The position numbers and the translations under genes are program-made. From positions 89,955 to 153,954 of the forward strand of contig NZ_JAGGLB010000025.1 of NCBI RefSeq assembly GCF_017874215.1: 64,000 nucleotides of DNA, given 5' to 3'. The notes under the pieces were generated by a model, which was not told the origin of the DNA, did not search any database, and saw only the letters and a list, made by a program, of their open reading frames with translations. Below are positions 43,426 to 51,073 of the stretch, one piece after another; positions within the stretch are counted from its first letter, which is position 1; each line of letters begins with the position of its first letter. This DNA is from Paenibacillus eucommiae (GTDB lineage Bacteria; Bacillota; Bacilli; Paenibacillales; NBRC-103111).

Positions 43426-45510
43426 ATGAAAGTTACCCAATCAGCAGGCCCAGCTACCTCGTCTGCTTCAGCAGCTTCAACAGGTCCAGTAGGCTCAGAG
43501 GGCATTTTTCCGGCAGTGTGCTCTCTGGATTGCCCTGATCAGTGCGGGTTGTTGATTCATAAGAAAGACGGGAAAATTGTACGAATTGAAGGGGACCCGG
43601 CACACCCGGTCACTCAAGGCGCTATATGCAACAAGGTCCGTCATTTCGGTGAGCGTCTGTATGATCCGAAGCGGCTGCAGTATCCGATGAAGCGAGTAGG
43701 CCCTAAAGGGCATAATCAATTTGAGCGGATTTCATGGGAAGAGGCGATTCAGACAATTACCTCCCGCTGGAAAGAACTAATTGCTGCTGAAGGGGCGGAG
43801 GCGATTCTACCTTACAGCTTTTATGGGAATATGGGATATCTCGGCACTGAAGGTATGGACCGGCGGTTTTTTAACCGGTTGGGTGCGAGCCGGCTGGAAT
43901 ATACAATTTGTTCAGCTGCGGGCAGCGTGGGCTATGGGTATACGATGGGCGGAAGCTTCGGGACCGATCCGGAGGACACGATCCATGCCAAGCTGATTGT
44001 GATGTGGGGGATCAATGCGGTAAGCACCAATATGCATCAGGTCATGCTCGCGGAGCAAGCGCGCAAACAAGGCGCGAAGATCGTAGTCATTGATGTGCAT
44101 AAAAATCAGACCGGACGCTGGGCCGATTGGTTTATTCCGATTCAGCCAGGTACGGATGCAGCGCTTGCCTTGGGACTCATGAACATTATGTTTGCCGAGC
44201 AAATGGTGAATGAGGATTTCCTGCGGCAGTATACAATCGGACATGAAGAGCTTAGAGAGCATGTGAAGCAGTATGTGCCGGAGGTTGTCTCTTCCATTAC
44301 AGGTGTCCCAGTGGAGGATATTTACAGCCTCGCACGTCTGTATGGTCAGACGACACCAGCTTTCATTCGAATTGGCAATGGACCTCAGCATCATGACAAC
44401 GGTGGAATGTGTATCCGGACAATTGCCTGTCTGCCAGCACTTACGGGGCAGTGGCTGCATAAGGGCGGCGGGACCATTAAAGGAAACGGGGCCTACCTGG
44501 ACCCTAATTCTACGGCACTTCAGCAGCCGAAGCTGCGTAAGCACAAGACCCGCTCGATCAATATGAATCGGATCGGGAGCGCCTTGCTAGAGCTGGAACC
44601 GAAGCTTCGCTCGCTCTATATTTATAATTCCAATCCTGCTATCGTGGCACCGGAAGCGAACAAGGTGAGGCAGGGACTGCAGCGCGAGGACTTGTTTACG
44701 GTTGTGCATGATTTGTTCCTGACGGAAACGGCGCTCTATGCGGATATTGTTCTTCCGGCGACGTCTTCTTTTGAGAACACGGATTTCTACCTTTCCTATT
44801 GGCATCACTATGCCCACCTGCAGCAGCCCGTGCTGGAACCTTATGGTGAGAGCAAGGCGAATGTCGATGTATTCCGTTTGCTGGCGCGGGGAATGGGCTT
44901 TGATGAGCAGGCTTTTCAGGATACAGATGAGCAGATCATCGAGCAGGCTTTGGATAACCCGAGGAATCCCTATTTAAGTAATATTACTTACGAAGCTCTG
45001 GCGAAGCAGCTGTATATGAAAGCGGCGGTAAAGCCGTTGTTTCCAGGCAAGCTGAACACGCCTAGCGGGAAGATCGAATTGGTTTCGAAGGCGATGGAAC
45101 GGAGAGGGCATCCGGCGCTTCCGACTTACATCCCGCTTGTCCATGACGGCGATCTGCCATTCCTGTTTATTCCGGGCCCCAATCATAACTTCCTCAACTC
45201 GACCTTCTCCAACAATGAGAAGCATATTAAGCTGGAGAAAAAGCCGAAGCTGCATATGAATGCCGCGGACGCACTGCCGCTTGGCATTTGCCACGGCGAC
45301 CTCGTCCGGGTATCGAATCATCGGGGGGAATGCAGGTTAACCATATCCGTAGGTGAAGATGTGCTCGCGGGAGTCGTTGTCAGCCAGGGATTATGGGCAG
45401 ATGCCCCGAACGGCAAAGCGCTGGTTAATGCGTTGACACCGGACCGCTTGGCGGATATGGGCGGCGGCGCGACCTTTTTTTCCGGACGGGTACAGGTAGA
45501 GAAGTGTTGA
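43426..45510 (+). CDS. Molybdopterin oxidoreductase (formate dehydrogenase/DMSO reductase superfamily)
   Basis: 694 residues. The N-terminal [4Fe-4S] motif is C32-x3-C36-x3-C40-x27-C68 (C-S-L-D-C-P-D-Q-C), followed by the molybdopterin domains (W-G-I-N-A-V-S-T-N, D-V-H-K-N-Q-T-G-R-W-A-D) and the C-terminal MoCo dinucleotide-binding domain (G-P-N-H-N-F-L-N-S-T-F). Cytosolic by sequence: no Tat signal, only a low-complexity S/A/T/G-rich N-terminal tail of about 25 residues. Single subunit; no partner electron-transfer gene adjacent. ATG 43426 has AAGGAGTG upstream. Substrate not predictable. Confidence 0.9.
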   Translation: MKVTQSAGPATSSASAASTGPVGSEGIFPAVCSLDCPDQCGLLIHKKDGKIVRIEGDPAHPVTQGAICNKVRHFGERLYDPKRLQYPMKRVGPKGHNQFERISWEEAIQTITSRWKELIAAEGAEAILPYSFYGNMGYLGTEGMDRRFFNRLGASRLEYTICSAAGSVGYGYTMGGSFGTDPEDTIHAKLIVMWGINAVSTNMHQVMLAEQARKQGAKIVVIDVHKNQTGRWADWFIPIQPGTDAALALGLMNIMFAEQMVNEDFLRQYTIGHEELREHVKQYVPEVVSSITGVPVEDIYSLARLYGQTTPAFIRIGNGPQHHDNGGMCIRTIACLPALTGQWLHKGGGTIKGNGAYLDPNSTALQQPKLRKHKTRSINMNRIGSALLELEPKLRSLYIYNSNPAIVAPEANKVRQGLQREDLFTVVHDLFLTETALYADIVLPATSSFENTDFYLSYWHHYAHLQQPVLEPYGESKANVDVFRLLARGMGFDEQAFQDTDEQIIEQALDNPRNPYLSNITYEALAKQLYMKAAVKPLFPGKLNTPSGKIELVSKAMERRGHPALPTYIPLVHDGDLPFLFIPGPNHNFLNSTFSNNEKHIKLEKKPKLHMNAADALPLGICHGDLVRVSNHRGECRLTISVGEDVLAGVVVSQGLWADAPNGKALVNALTPDRLADMGGGATFFSGRVQVEKC

Positions 45511-45601
45511 TCAACGGCACATCGTTATCGGCGTAGTTGTGGAAAATGGAGGTTGGACAGCTGCAGAATTTGAAGCGTAATCGCGGCTTACTGAAATAAC
45601 T

Positions 45602-45650
45602 AAAAAAGCATTGTACAGACTCATGTTGAGCCTGAACGGATGCTTTTTTT
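45602..45650. terminator. Strong bidirectional terminator
   Basis: A6-GCAT..ATGC-T7 outer stem with inner CAG-A-CTCA/TGAG-C-CTG. Lies between the molybdopterin gene (+) and ohr (-). Confidence 0.88.
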
Positions 45651-45670
45651 GGTTGAACCTGGTTGTAGCG

Positions 45671-46108
45671 CTAAATTTTCGCGGCCGATTCCTGTACAAC
45701 GTTCAGCTTTACATCTATATTGCCTCTTGTTGCTTTGGAATAAGGGCACGCCTGATGCGCCGATTCGCTCAGTTGCTGCGCTTCGGCCTCATCGAAGCCG
45801 GGGATGTGTATATCCAGCTGCACGGCTAATTTAAAGCCTTGTTCGCCATCCTTCCCAATGGACACATGGGCCGTAACACTCGCGTCTTTTGTGGAAGTGC
45901 CCTTTTGGCGGGCGACCATGGCTAACGCACTTTCGAAGCATGCTGCATAGCCAGCTGCGAACAATTGCTCCGGGTTTGTGCCTGGCTTGCCGTCTCCACC
46001 CAATCCTTTTGGCATCGTTAGTGTGTGATTCAACGTTCCATCCGATGAGGCTACATTACCGCTTCGGCCTCCGCGGGCCGTTGCTGTAGCCGTATATAAT
46101 GCTTCCAT
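45671..46108 (-). CDS. ohr: Organic hydroperoxide resistance protein (Ohr/OsmC)
   Basis: 145 residues, full length. Y-A-A-C57-F-E-S-A-L and H-Q-A-C121-P-Y-S-K-A-T-R-G-N are the two reactive cysteines of Ohr, which reduces organic hydroperoxides with dihydrolipoamide-type thiols in the cytosol. N-P-E-Q-L-F-A-A-G-Y and the N-terminal Y-T-A-T-A-T-A are Ohr-specific. GAGGAG precedes the ATG. No OhrR regulator is adjacent. Confidence 0.93.
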   Translation of the reverse strand: MEALYTATATARGGRSGNVASSDGTLNHTLTMPKGLGGDGKPGTNPEQLFAAGYAACFESALAMVARQKGTSTKDASVTAHVSIGKDGEQGFKLAVQLDIHIPGFDEAEAQQLSESAHQACPYSKATRGNIDVKLNVVQESAAKI

Positions 46109-46198
46109 ATGATCTCCTCGCTTTCACATTTCGGTACCAACAGTCTATATTTCCCAAAACAAGCGAGGATGATTCCGTTATTCGTTATACGCTATACG

Positions 46199-46729
46199 TT
46201 ATTCGTAAAGCTCTCCTTCAATTCGATACTTTTTTTCCAAATCTGAGTATTTATTTGGGTCTATTCGGATGACTGGAGTTTTTGAGTAATCTATAAACGT
46301 CTTGTGCTCTAAGCCTCGATGCAGGAGAAGCTCTTTAATATAAGCAACCGCTTCTTCATCGACCAGCAAGCTGTCGCTTTCCTCTTCCGCTAGAATACTC
46401 AACGGAACATAATGCTCCAACCGGCTGTGTTTGCCCTCGCTGTCTTTATAAGTTAGAGCGACAATAACCGTCTTTTCCCCAGGCATTACGGGATCACGGG
46501 TAAACAGCTCTATGACAAGATCAGCTGCTGCCAAAGGGTTCGGGAGTTGAATTTCTTTTGCAGCTGTCTCAGGAAACCCACTTAAATTATGGAGCCGGTG
46601 TACCCCGGCCGGAAGCACGATCTGCACGTGAACCTGGTCTGCTTGACCAATGGGCGCTATCTGAATCCAAAGATGATTCATGCCCTCTTCATTTTCCATA
46701 GCTGATTTGGTGAATTTGGTTTTGATCAT
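46199..46729 (-). CDS. Hypothetical protein co-encoded with MerR-type regulator
   Basis: 176 residues, soluble and acidic. I do not recognise a domain. It contains V-L-P-A-G-V-H-R-L-H-N-L-S-G-F and a predicted beta-rich first half (I-Q-I-A-P..., V-I-V-A-L-T-Y). The start overlaps the end of the MerR gene by 4 bp (ATGA), so the two are translationally coupled. This suggests an accessory or anti-regulator partner of the MerR protein, by context only. Confidence 0.65.
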   Translation of the reverse strand: MIKTKFTKSAMENEEGMNHLWIQIAPIGQADQVHVQIVLPAGVHRLHNLSGFPETAAKEIQLPNPLAAADLVIELFTRDPVMPGEKTVIVALTYKDSEGKHSRLEHYVPLSILAEEESDSLLVDEEAVAYIKELLLHRGLEHKTFIDYSKTPVIRIDPNKYSDLEKKYRIEGELYE

Positions 46730-47145
46730 GACAGGGGTTCTCCCTTCAGCATTTGAGTTACGGTATCTACCACTTTGGCGCGAAGCTCTGCGGAGATTCG
46801 TGGGCTCATCGAAATCATAACATCCTCGTTGATGACATGAGTGTCGTTAGAAAGCATTTGTTTCGACTGGTAAAAGGGGAGGTTATCGCCTATTTTTCCG
46901 ATTTCCTCCAAGGAAAGTGTCCCAAGCTTCTCTTGAATGGAGGCCAAGGTTTCTCCGCTCAGAGATAAAGTAAGAATCGCACGAAAATAATGAATATGTT
47001 TCTCCGTATACACGCGTTTGTTTCCATGAAGCTCTAATGGGGGGATGATACCAATCTGAGTATAGTAGCGAACGGTTCTCAAGTTGATCTGAGGATCATC
47101 CTTTTGCAGGATTTCAGTAACTTGCTTTGCTGTATATGCTTTCAA
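46726..47145 (-). CDS. MerR-type transcriptional regulator
   Basis: 139 residues. A-Y-T-A-K-Q-V-T-E-I-L, L-R-T-V-R-Y-Y-T-Q-I-G-I-I-P-P and N-K-R-V-Y-T-E-K-H-I form the MerR winged HTH, followed by a helical region L-S-L-S-G-E-T-L-A-S-I-Q-E-K-L. No cysteine metal-binding pattern. The start is TTG 47145 with GAGGTG 7 bp before it; a GTG at 47154 lies inside that site. The perfect palindrome at 47193 is a likely binding site. Confidence 0.82.
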   Translation of the reverse strand: MKAYTAKQVTEILQKDDPQINLRTVRYYTQIGIIPPLELHGNKRVYTEKHIHYFRAILTLSLSGETLASIQEKLGTLSLEEIGKIGDNLPFYQSKQMLSNDTHVINEDVMISMSPRISAELRAKVVDTVTQMLKGEPLS

Positions 47146-47192
47146 AACAATCACCTCACACTTTAGTGTATGTTTTACATTTAACTGATTGT

Positions 47193-47210
47193 GTTACAGC
47201 ATACTGTAAC
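47193..47210. promoter_or_regulatory. Perfect palindrome upstream of MerR-type gene
   Basis: GTTACAG-CATA-CTGTAAC, 48 bp upstream of the start. MerR proteins bind such dyads in their own promoters; likely autoregulatory. Confidence 0.6.
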
Positions 47211-47451
47211 TTTTGATTTTTTGCAAGCAACAGGGTGCGACCTAGAGACACGAAAACCTGATTTTTTATAGGTCAGTCTTTTTGTACAATCCCGAAAAAA
47301 ACAAGATGAAATACCGATTATTATGAGCGGATTCCCATCCAGCCTGATAGGGTCCATAGGGTCCCATTATACAAGGAAATTTTTGCAATTATCCATATGT
47401 CAGGGTACACTGGGTACGTCAGCTAGTTTTTTGAGGAGCAAGGAGCTAATT

Positions 47452-48054
47452 ATGAAAAGCATATTAGTCACGGGCTACCGTGCGCATGAGCTCAGCATTT
47501 TTGATCAGAAGCATAAAGGCATTGCATATATCAAAAAAGCGATTGAAGCCAAACTTGCACCGCTCGTCGAAGAGGGACTGGAGTGGGTCGTTACATCCGG
47601 GCAGTATGGGGTGGATTTGTGGGCATGTGAAGTGGTCATCGATATGAAAAAGCGTTACCCGCACTTGAAGCTTTCTATAATAGCGGCTTATCAGAATCCC
47701 GAGGAGAAGTGGAAAGAGGATAAGCAGAACTATTACCGGGACATTCTAAGAGGCGTTGATTATTACGGGACGGTAAGCAACCAGCCTTATAGCGGCACAT
47801 GGCAGCTATCAGCAAGAGACGACCTGCTGCTTAGAAAAACGGACGGCATTATCCTTTTCTATGATGAAGATTCCGGCGAGGCAAGCCCCAAATTTATCAA
47901 GCAAAGAGCGCTGAAAAGGCATGAGCAAGACGGCTATCTATACTTTAGTATTACCGCGGAAGACGTTCAGGGGATCGCTGACGATGAGCAGCGGAACCTG
48001 GATGGAATAGAAGATGGATTAGAAGATGGAATAGTAGATGGACTAGGTGAGTAG
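47452..48054 (+). CDS. YpsA/DUF1273 family (SLOG fold) protein
   Basis: 200 residues. I-L-V-T-G-Y-R-A-H-E-L, then V-V-T-S-G-Q-Y-G-V-D-L-W-A and the later D-G-I-I-L-F-Y-D-E match YpsA, a nucleotide-binding SLOG-fold protein linked in Bacillus to cell division. Here it has an added acidic tail of D-G-(I/L)-E-D-G repeats. ATG 47452 with AAGGAG; the 43-residue upstream extension has no support. Confidence 0.85.
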   Translation: MKSILVTGYRAHELSIFDQKHKGIAYIKKAIEAKLAPLVEEGLEWVVTSGQYGVDLWACEVVIDMKKRYPHLKLSIIAAYQNPEEKWKEDKQNYYRDILRGVDYYGTVSNQPYSGTWQLSARDDLLLRKTDGIILFYDEDSGEASPKFIKQRALKRHEQDGYLYFSITAEDVQGIADDEQRNLDGIEDGLEDGIVDGLGE

Positions 48055-48138
48055 GGAACTTAACATTCCACCTCAAAGGACGCCAAAAAAACCTCCGGGC
48101 AGTTCGTCTATTCCAAATTTACCGCTTACGTTACTGTT

Positions 48139-48417
48139 ACACACTCACTTAACGATGTTTTTCATCGTTAAAGTAGGTGTCTCCAGGTCAATCAGCCACT
48201 TTAGTGATGATTTTCATCGTTATATGAGCAGGTATGGCCCCTTTAGGGGGATAAAAGGGATTTTAACGATGTTTTTCATCGTTAAAGTAAGGTTGGAGAG
48301 GCGACCTGGTGCTTTTAGCGATGAAAAACATCGTTAAAGCAGCAGATCCTCTCAGCTCTTCATCCCCAGCGCCTTTGCCCGCTACGAATCTCCCCCAATC
48401 CAGAGAAAAAACCTTGC
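48139..48417 (+). repeat. Tetra-box element, type 1, copy D (inverted relative to B and C)
   Basis: Boxes at 48148-48172, 48200-48224, 48262-48286 and 48314-48338 (offsets 52/62/52). Its reverse complement matches copies B and C in box order, all spacers and the 100-bp head. Box 3 differs by two G-T pairs and box 1 by one, all on the plus strand. Positioned 3' of ypsA and 5' of the sigma factor gene, same strand as both. Confidence 0.85.
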
Positions 48418-48697
48418 TAGCTGTCTATTTGAGCTTGATGTTCGTGCGATTGCAGCTGGAAGATGGAATGAGGCTAGTTTAGCTGCACAAATAGCTCACA
48501 CCTGACGGGTTGTGGGCATTTTAGCGTTTTGAAATAAATGAATAATAAATTGAATACGCCGATGCATCTATTTAATTTGAAATCTCGTAGTATTAAGTAG
48601 CCAGAAAGAGAGAGAGAGTTTTGGACGATGAGAGAGTGAAAGCGTGATTGAAACATTGATTGGAAAAGTGATTGAAAAAGAGAGGAGAGGAAGGTAA

Positions 48698-49351
48698 ATC
48701 AAAGAAGACAAATGGGTTGTACAGGCACAGCAGGGGAATGAGGCCGCGGTAGAACTGTTGATTCGCCATACTTATGATGATATTTATCGCTTCGTAAGGT
48801 GGAAGGTGCATGATGCCGATCTGGCATGGGATTTATCACAGATGGCCTATGAGAAAGCATGGGCCAAGCTGCATACTTTTAACAGTGAGCAGGGCAGCTT
48901 TCTGGTGTGGCTGATGACGATTGCTCATCATATTTGCATTGATCACTTTCGCAGTAAAGCTGTCAGGCAGGCAGGCCTGAATGAAAACTTAACGGATCAC
49001 GTTCCTGCTGAGGGCGATTTTCTCGATGGTGTCCTTATGCGGGAAGAGATTAAGCAGGTATACACGGCTATTCAATCACTGCCGGAGGATCAGCGCGACG
49101 CGCTGCTTCTAAGATATAAAAGTGAGCTGACCTTCACCGAGATCGCGGCGGTGACGGCAGAATCGGAATCGACGGTGAAATCGAGGGTAAGACGGTCGCT
49201 GATCAAGCTGCGTGATATGCTGAGAGGCTCATCGGGTGAGCAACGCTCACATCCATCTCTGCAGTCTCAGTCGTCTCACCCGTCTAGCCCATCTCACCAA
49301 TCTCACCCATCTCACCCATCCCATCCACAGAGGAAAGGAGAATTTAGATGA
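48698..49351 (+). CDS. Sigma-70 family RNA polymerase sigma factor, apparent ATC (AUC) start
   Basis: The ORF encodes region 2 (A-Y-E-K-A-W-A-K, W-L-M-T-I-A-H-H) and region 4 (L-P-E-D-Q-R-D-A-L-L-L-R-Y-K-S-E-L-T-F-T-E-I-A), an ECF-size sigma factor. The first ATG/TTG/GTG in frame is TTG 48758, but homologous sequence K-E-D-K-W-V-V-Q-A-Q-Q-G-N-E-A-A-V-E-L-L begins upstream, and that frame opens after TAA 48695. AGGAGAGG (48683-48690) is 7 bp before ATC 48698, the right place for a start. The C-terminus has a S-H-P/S-H-Q tandem tail. It heads an operon with a membrane protein and an ABC exporter. Confidence 0.8.
   Translation: MKEDKWVVQAQQGNEAAVELLIRHTYDDIYRFVRWKVHDADLAWDLSQMAYEKAWAKLHTFNSEQGSFLVWLMTIAHHICIDHFRSKAVRQAGLNENLTDHVPAEGDFLDGVLMREEIKQVYTAIQSLPEDQRDALLLRYKSELTFTEIAAVTAESESTVKSRVRRSLIKLRDMLRGSSGEQRSHPSLQSQSSHPSSPSHQSHPSHPSHPQRKGEFR
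49273..49331 (+). repeat. In-frame 9-bp minisatellite in the sigma factor tail
   Basis: Repeats of about CTCACCCAT encode Ser-His-Pro units. The multiple-of-3 period allows length variation without frameshift. The tail is not part of sigma regions 2 or 4. Confidence 0.8.
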
Positions 49352-50202
49352 TGGATAAACTTAATCCGAATCAAAAAAACAATCGCAATCATCAAGAGGA
49401 TTTAAAGCTCGATCCGCAGGACGATCTGACGAACGACGCCGTCGACGAGATAGTGAGACATCTTCAGCTAATGCCTGAGCCGCCGCTGCCAGGGGGCTTT
49501 GTCGAGGAAGCCATGGCAGGCTGGCGCAGGTCGAGGGAGAAGCGCGTACTCCCTTCACTTGTAAGCCCTACTCCTCTGAATTTGCAGCAAATGGCAAGGA
49601 TTCTTTTTTTGCAGGGACTTTGGAGAGATGTTGTGTGGGGAGTACTGTTATTCGCATTAGGCTTCCTGGTTTTGAATGTCGGCAAGGTACTCCCTCCGAT
49701 GCTGATTCTACCGGTCGTCGGCTGTATTCCACTGCTGGTAGTTGTATCCAATACCGCCCGGCATGCGCTTTGTGGGATGGGAGAGCTTACGCGCAGTCTT
49801 CGGATTCCGCTGCAATGGTATGTGCAGGCCCGATTTCTGTTGGTAGGTGTAGTGTCATTAGTGCTTAATGAGATCGTCACAGTTGCTTTTTTTCCATTGT
49901 GGGGCGAAGAGGTGCTGTCGCGGGTAGCTTTGCTGTGGTGTATCCCGACACTTGTTAATGCAGCCATTGCCCTGATTTTATCTGCACGTATACGCAGCGT
50001 AGGACAACTTGCTTCCGTTCTCGTACTGCTTCCTGTCTTTTGGCTGATTCTCTTATCAGGGGAACCGATAGCTGTATGGACGGCCTCGGTCGAGTTGTTT
50101 TGGCTCTGGGGACTTGCCATTGCAGCGGCTGTACTGCTGGGCGGAGCTATGTTAATGAATGGAAAATATTTGAAAAAGGGAGGGTTCTTGCTTGGAGCTT
50201 AA
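49348..50202 (+). CDS. Membrane protein co-encoded with sigma factor (possible anti-sigma)
   Basis: 284 residues. A soluble N-terminal segment of about 85 residues (acidic, then basic) is followed by six hydrophobic segments (about 90-270). It overlaps the sigma gene by 4 bp (ATGA) as anti-sigma genes commonly do, but I see no H-x3-C-x2-C zinc motif, so the role rests on position. It overlaps the start of the ABC ATPase gene by 11 bp. Confidence 0.65.
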   Translation: MMDKLNPNQKNNRNHQEDLKLDPQDDLTNDAVDEIVRHLQLMPEPPLPGGFVEEAMAGWRRSREKRVLPSLVSPTPLNLQQMARILFLQGLWRDVVWGVLLFALGFLVLNVGKVLPPMLILPVVGCIPLLVVVSNTARHALCGMGELTRSLRIPLQWYVQARFLLVGVVSLVLNEIVTVAFFPLWGEEVLSRVALLWCIPTLVNAAIALILSARIRSVGQLASVLVLLPVFWLILLSGEPIAVWTASVELFWLWGLAIAAAVLLGGAMLMNGKYLKKGGFLLGA

Positions 50203-51073
50203 GCTGCAAAATATCGTACACAATTTCGGCAGGAAACATATTTTGAAACAAATATCGATCTCTATGACGCCAGGTGTTTACGGCCTTCTGGGGCCTAATG
50301 GAACAGGGAAAACAACGCTGATGCGCATTGTAGCCGATGTGCTGACGCCAACCAGCGGTCAAGTTCTGCTGAATGGGCAGGATAAGAATGCCATGGGGGA
50401 TCAATACCGTGCCCAGCTAGGCTACCTGCCCCAGGAGTTGGGTATGTACAGTCACTTCACTGCGCGTGATTTCTTGTATTATGTTGCAGCACTTAAAGGG
50501 CTGACCAAGAAGGAAGCAAGCGAGCGGATGGAGGTGCTGGCCCAAACGCTGAATCTGTCCGGGGAGCTGGACAAAAAATGCGGCAAATATTCCGGCGGCA
50601 TGAAGCGGAGGCTTGGTATCGCTCAAGCCCTGCTTAATAATCCGCATATTCTTATTTTGGACGAGCCAACTGTCGGGCTTGATCCTATGGAGCGTGTACG
50701 CTTCCGGAATCTGATATCGGAAATATCGAGCGAGCGCATCGTTATTTTGTCCACCCATATTGTTCCTGACGTCGACCATATTGCGAAGCAGGTGCTGCTG
50801 ATGGGGCAGGGAAAGCTGCTCCGTCAAGGAACAATTGGAGAATTAACCTCTGAGCTGCAAGGACAAGTGTGGCAAGCGATTGTTCCATCGCGGCTGCTGG
50901 CGCAAATAGAGGAGCGGGGCACAGTGGTCAATATGCAGCAGATGGATGCCGGGCTGGAGCTGCGAGTGGTCAGCAGGCATGCTCCCTGCGATCATGCTGT
51001 GCAAGTAAGTCCGTGTCTGGAAGATGTATATATGAACTACTTTCAGTCTCCGGGGGAGAGAATGCCTAAATGA
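50192..51073 (+). CDS. ABC transporter ATP-binding protein
   Basis: 293 residues. Walker A G-P-N-G-T-G-K-T-T, Q-loop G-Y-L-P-Q-E-L-G, signature Y-S-G-G-M-K-R-R-L-G, Walker B L-I-L-D-E-P-T-V-G-L-D, H-switch S-T-H-I. The start is TTG 50192 after AGGGAGGG. Translationally coupled on both sides. Drives the two permeases downstream. Confidence 0.92.
   Translation: MELKLQNIVHNFGRKHILKQISISMTPGVYGLLGPNGTGKTTLMRIVADVLTPTSGQVLLNGQDKNAMGDQYRAQLGYLPQELGMYSHFTARDFLYYVAALKGLTKKEASERMEVLAQTLNLSGELDKKCGKYSGGMKRRLGIAQALLNNPHILILDEPTVGLDPMERVRFRNLISEISSERIVILSTHIVPDVDHIAKQVLLMGQGKLLRQGTIGELTSELQGQVWQAIVPSRLLAQIEERGTVVNMQQMDAGLELRVVSRHAPCDHAVQVSPCLEDVYMNYFQSPGERMPK

Noticed and set aside
45511..45590. Open stretch reading I-V-I-G-V-V-V-E-N-G-G-W-T-A-A-E-F-E-A after the molybdopterin gene
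   Set aside because: No start or ribosome-binding site, and the molybdopterin enzyme already has a complete C-terminus; a remnant of another gene is possible but cannot be shown.
42859..48337. Short ORFs within the type 1 elements translating the box as M-F-F-I-V-K
   Set aside because: These readings come from the hairpin bases (ATG-TTT-TTC-ATC-GTT-AAA). They have no ribosome-binding site, and conservation follows the stem, not the codons.
49464..50120. 218-codon minus-strand ORF opposite the sigma-partner membrane protein
   Set aside because: Ser/Thr-rich composition is the antisense of hydrophobic membrane codons; shadow.
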